Shown here one piece after another: positions 48,952-64,000 of a stretch of DNA of 64,000 bases. Made by a program: the position numbers and the translations under genes. The DNA is from Tachypleus tridentatus. Lineage: Eukaryota; Arthropoda; Merostomata; Xiphosura; Limulidae. The stretch covers positions 3,906,001-3,970,000 of the forward strand of contig NC_134831.1 of assembly GCF_004210375.1 (NCBI RefSeq), given 5' to 3'. Positions within the stretch are counted from its first letter, which is position 1. Each line of letters begins with the position of its first letter. A model generated the notes under the pieces. The model saw nothing but the letters and a program-made list of their open reading frames with translations, did no database searches and was not told the origin of the DNA.

Positions 48952-49116
48952 TGCTCTTTATTTTCAAACGTACATAAAGGTGTATAAGTTTTGCGATATT
49001 ATACGAAGAGTGATAAACCAGTTTTCATTAGTGCAACGAAATTTGGTAATTGGTTGTCTAGCTGAAGCAACACGTAAAACGCCACCTTTAAAAGGAATGT
49101 GCGTGCATGGATGGGT

Positions 49117-49180
49117 TTTGTTATAGCAAAGCCACATTAGGCTATCTGCTGAGTTCACCGAGGAGAGTCGAACCCCTAAA
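49117..49180 (-). mobile_element. SINE family B fragment
   Basis: gttttgttatagcaaagcca, cattaggctatctgctgagt, tcaccgaggagagtcgaacc: tail plus the adjacent B-box end of the tail-variant type. Confidence 0.6.
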
Positions 49181-50784
49181 AGGAATGCACTCGTGTACTC
49201 TATTGAGCCGTAACGCACACGTTGAAATAACTTAGGTAATAAGTTCATAAAATATTTTTTGATTTTCTTAAACATTGCATCTGGTAAATAATAGATTTGC
49301 GTATGCGGGTTTTATATCACCGTTCAACGTGTTGAATATTAATATCTTGTAAATAACGTGTGGATTCGTTGCTAGGTTACCAAAATGTGGGTTCGTTTAC
49401 CTGTACTGCCTATATGTGGAAGTGTTAACTTATCTGCTACGATACGAGTTCATTACTAGGTTACAAGAATGTGGGTGTAATATATTTAGAATGTAAACAG
49501 AGTGACTGTTATTGAGTTTTTATTTAAAAAAAAAAAGACGGCCGATCTTTCATTTTTGCCTTACGTTATTAATCTTATAAGATACTTGTTTCCACGTGCA
49601 TTATGATGTTTATTTTTGTTATCTTATATTTTATGTATTCACAATTGATATTTGAAATTTTATTCGCCAAACTGTCTACTTGATATAAAATTTTATATGG
49701 TGATATTGTTTGTACCAGACACGTCTTTTGAGACTGGGAGGGGTTAGAGAAAATGGTTGTTTCTGTTAGCCATTTGTTGTTTATTAACATATAACTCAAA
49801 TTACGTCATAGCCTGAGGCCCTCATCTGGACTGGCCCATGTGAGAACAGTCTTATTTGCACCATCCCCCAGACCTTTAAATAACACTTCTTTGGGGGGGG
49901 AGGGGATTACTTGAAACTTATTGTTTTCACAATTCAAGACTCATTCTTCAAAAGGTTTCTTGTGTTTTATCTTTATTGGTTGGATACATATACAATGTGT
50001 AAAATACAATATGTAGCTAAAATATTTTTACTTCTGGCAGAAGCAACAATACGAAACATTCAACCTTTTCATAGAAGTACATAAAGTAAGTTCTTTCTTT
50101 AGCTCATTTCTCAGTTTTCCGTTTGTAAACGGAATTAATATGTTGCATTTACTGAAAATAGTGGATTTTTCTTATTTTTAGTTAAATTCACGTTTTGCAT
50201 AACAAAAAGGTGGGCTTATTAATTTTATTCGATAGGCCTTACTGTATTTTCAAAACGTTTCAAAAGAATCATTGTCGTAAAAAACAAAACTTTTATTTTA
50301 TTTTTTTTCTTATCTGAAGATAACAGAAAATTCGCAACATTATAATTTAAATCGAGATATAAATATTCACTTAAAAAACACTGAAAAACAAATTTAAAGT
50401 ACTTGACGAGATTTTATCAGTCATTTTCTATTCCATGATTCTAAATCTTGATTGGTAATAGAAAACTAAAATTATAATGAATTTAACAACGTTAGATGGC
50501 AGTATACAGTTTATTTTCAGTGTTTAGTTTCTTATAAATTTGAATTAAAGCCATTGAATATTTATGTTTTTTTTCTTTTAAAATGTCAAATACATCATTT
50601 TCACTGTTTTAAAATACACACACACTTTACATTTAAATTCGATGACCTTGTTGCACAGTGTTAGGTCTCCAACCTTCTCAGGCCTTCAATAACGAACTAC
50701 ATAAATTATTTAGAAGAACCGCCTTTGGTTGTTCTGGAAGAGAGCTTTATCAATCTCTTTAAATAATTTTTAAGTTGGCTTGTG
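49181..50784. other. Downstream flank of the PP1-like gene
   Basis: No further gene seen. On the minus strand an AATAAA (plus-strand tttatt at 50510-50515) lies about 270 bp past the candidate stop of the PP1-like gene and may be its poly(A) signal. Confidence 0.35.
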
Positions 50785-63954
<13,170 letters not shown>

Positions 63955-64000
63955 CTAGAAAAATAAGTAAAAATGAAAATAATAAATTAATTTTAATTAT

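Overview
This is a 64 kb piece of an AT-rich, intron-rich animal genome. No prokaryotic features are present. Two host genes are readable, both on the minus strand. The most likely source is a chelicerate, probably a horseshoe crab (Xiphosura). That guess rests on the abundant tRNA-headed SINE of about 250 bp, which I associate from memory with Limulus-type genomes; the sequence alone does not prove it.

Gene 1 is an apparently complete orthologue of SGSM3 (small G protein signalling modulator 3), with 19 coding exons between 43137 (ATG) and 7602 (TGA). The exons splice in frame to 799 codons with the family order TBC (RabGAP), SH3, RUN. The TBC catalytic motifs IxxDxxR and YxQ are intact. Its introns hold an internally deleted I-type LINE (16.9-21.2 kb), a dead Tc1-like transposon (31.3-32.5 kb), a probable non-autonomous piggyBac-like element (23.3-24.9 kb), a Tigger/pogo-like MITE (30.1-30.3 kb), a CR1-like LINE fragment and several SINEs.

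Gene 2 (50.8-64 kb) is the 3' part of a divergent protein phosphatase 1 (PP1) catalytic subunit. Seven internal exons run from just after the DxxDRG metal motif to the end of the catalytic fold, and there is a candidate short last exon. The 5' exons lie beyond the right edge.

Layout: 1-7.3 kb is the 3' flank of SGSM3, with a foldback, a 45-47 bp minisatellite and one coding relic. 7.3-43.1 kb is SGSM3. 43.1-50.8 kb is intergenic and crowded with SINEs of two tRNA-derived families. 50.8-64 kb is the PP1-like gene, with more SINEs, a CR1-like fragment and a 39-bp minisatellite.

The two genes share no obvious pathway. No convincing undescribed biological system was found. The most interesting signals are: a 3' tail shared by the I-type LINE and both SINE families (a LINE/SINE partnership); a tandem duplication that carries the last ten SGSM3 codons and stop into the 3' flank; and a triplicated 3' splice-site segment in the PP1-like gene.
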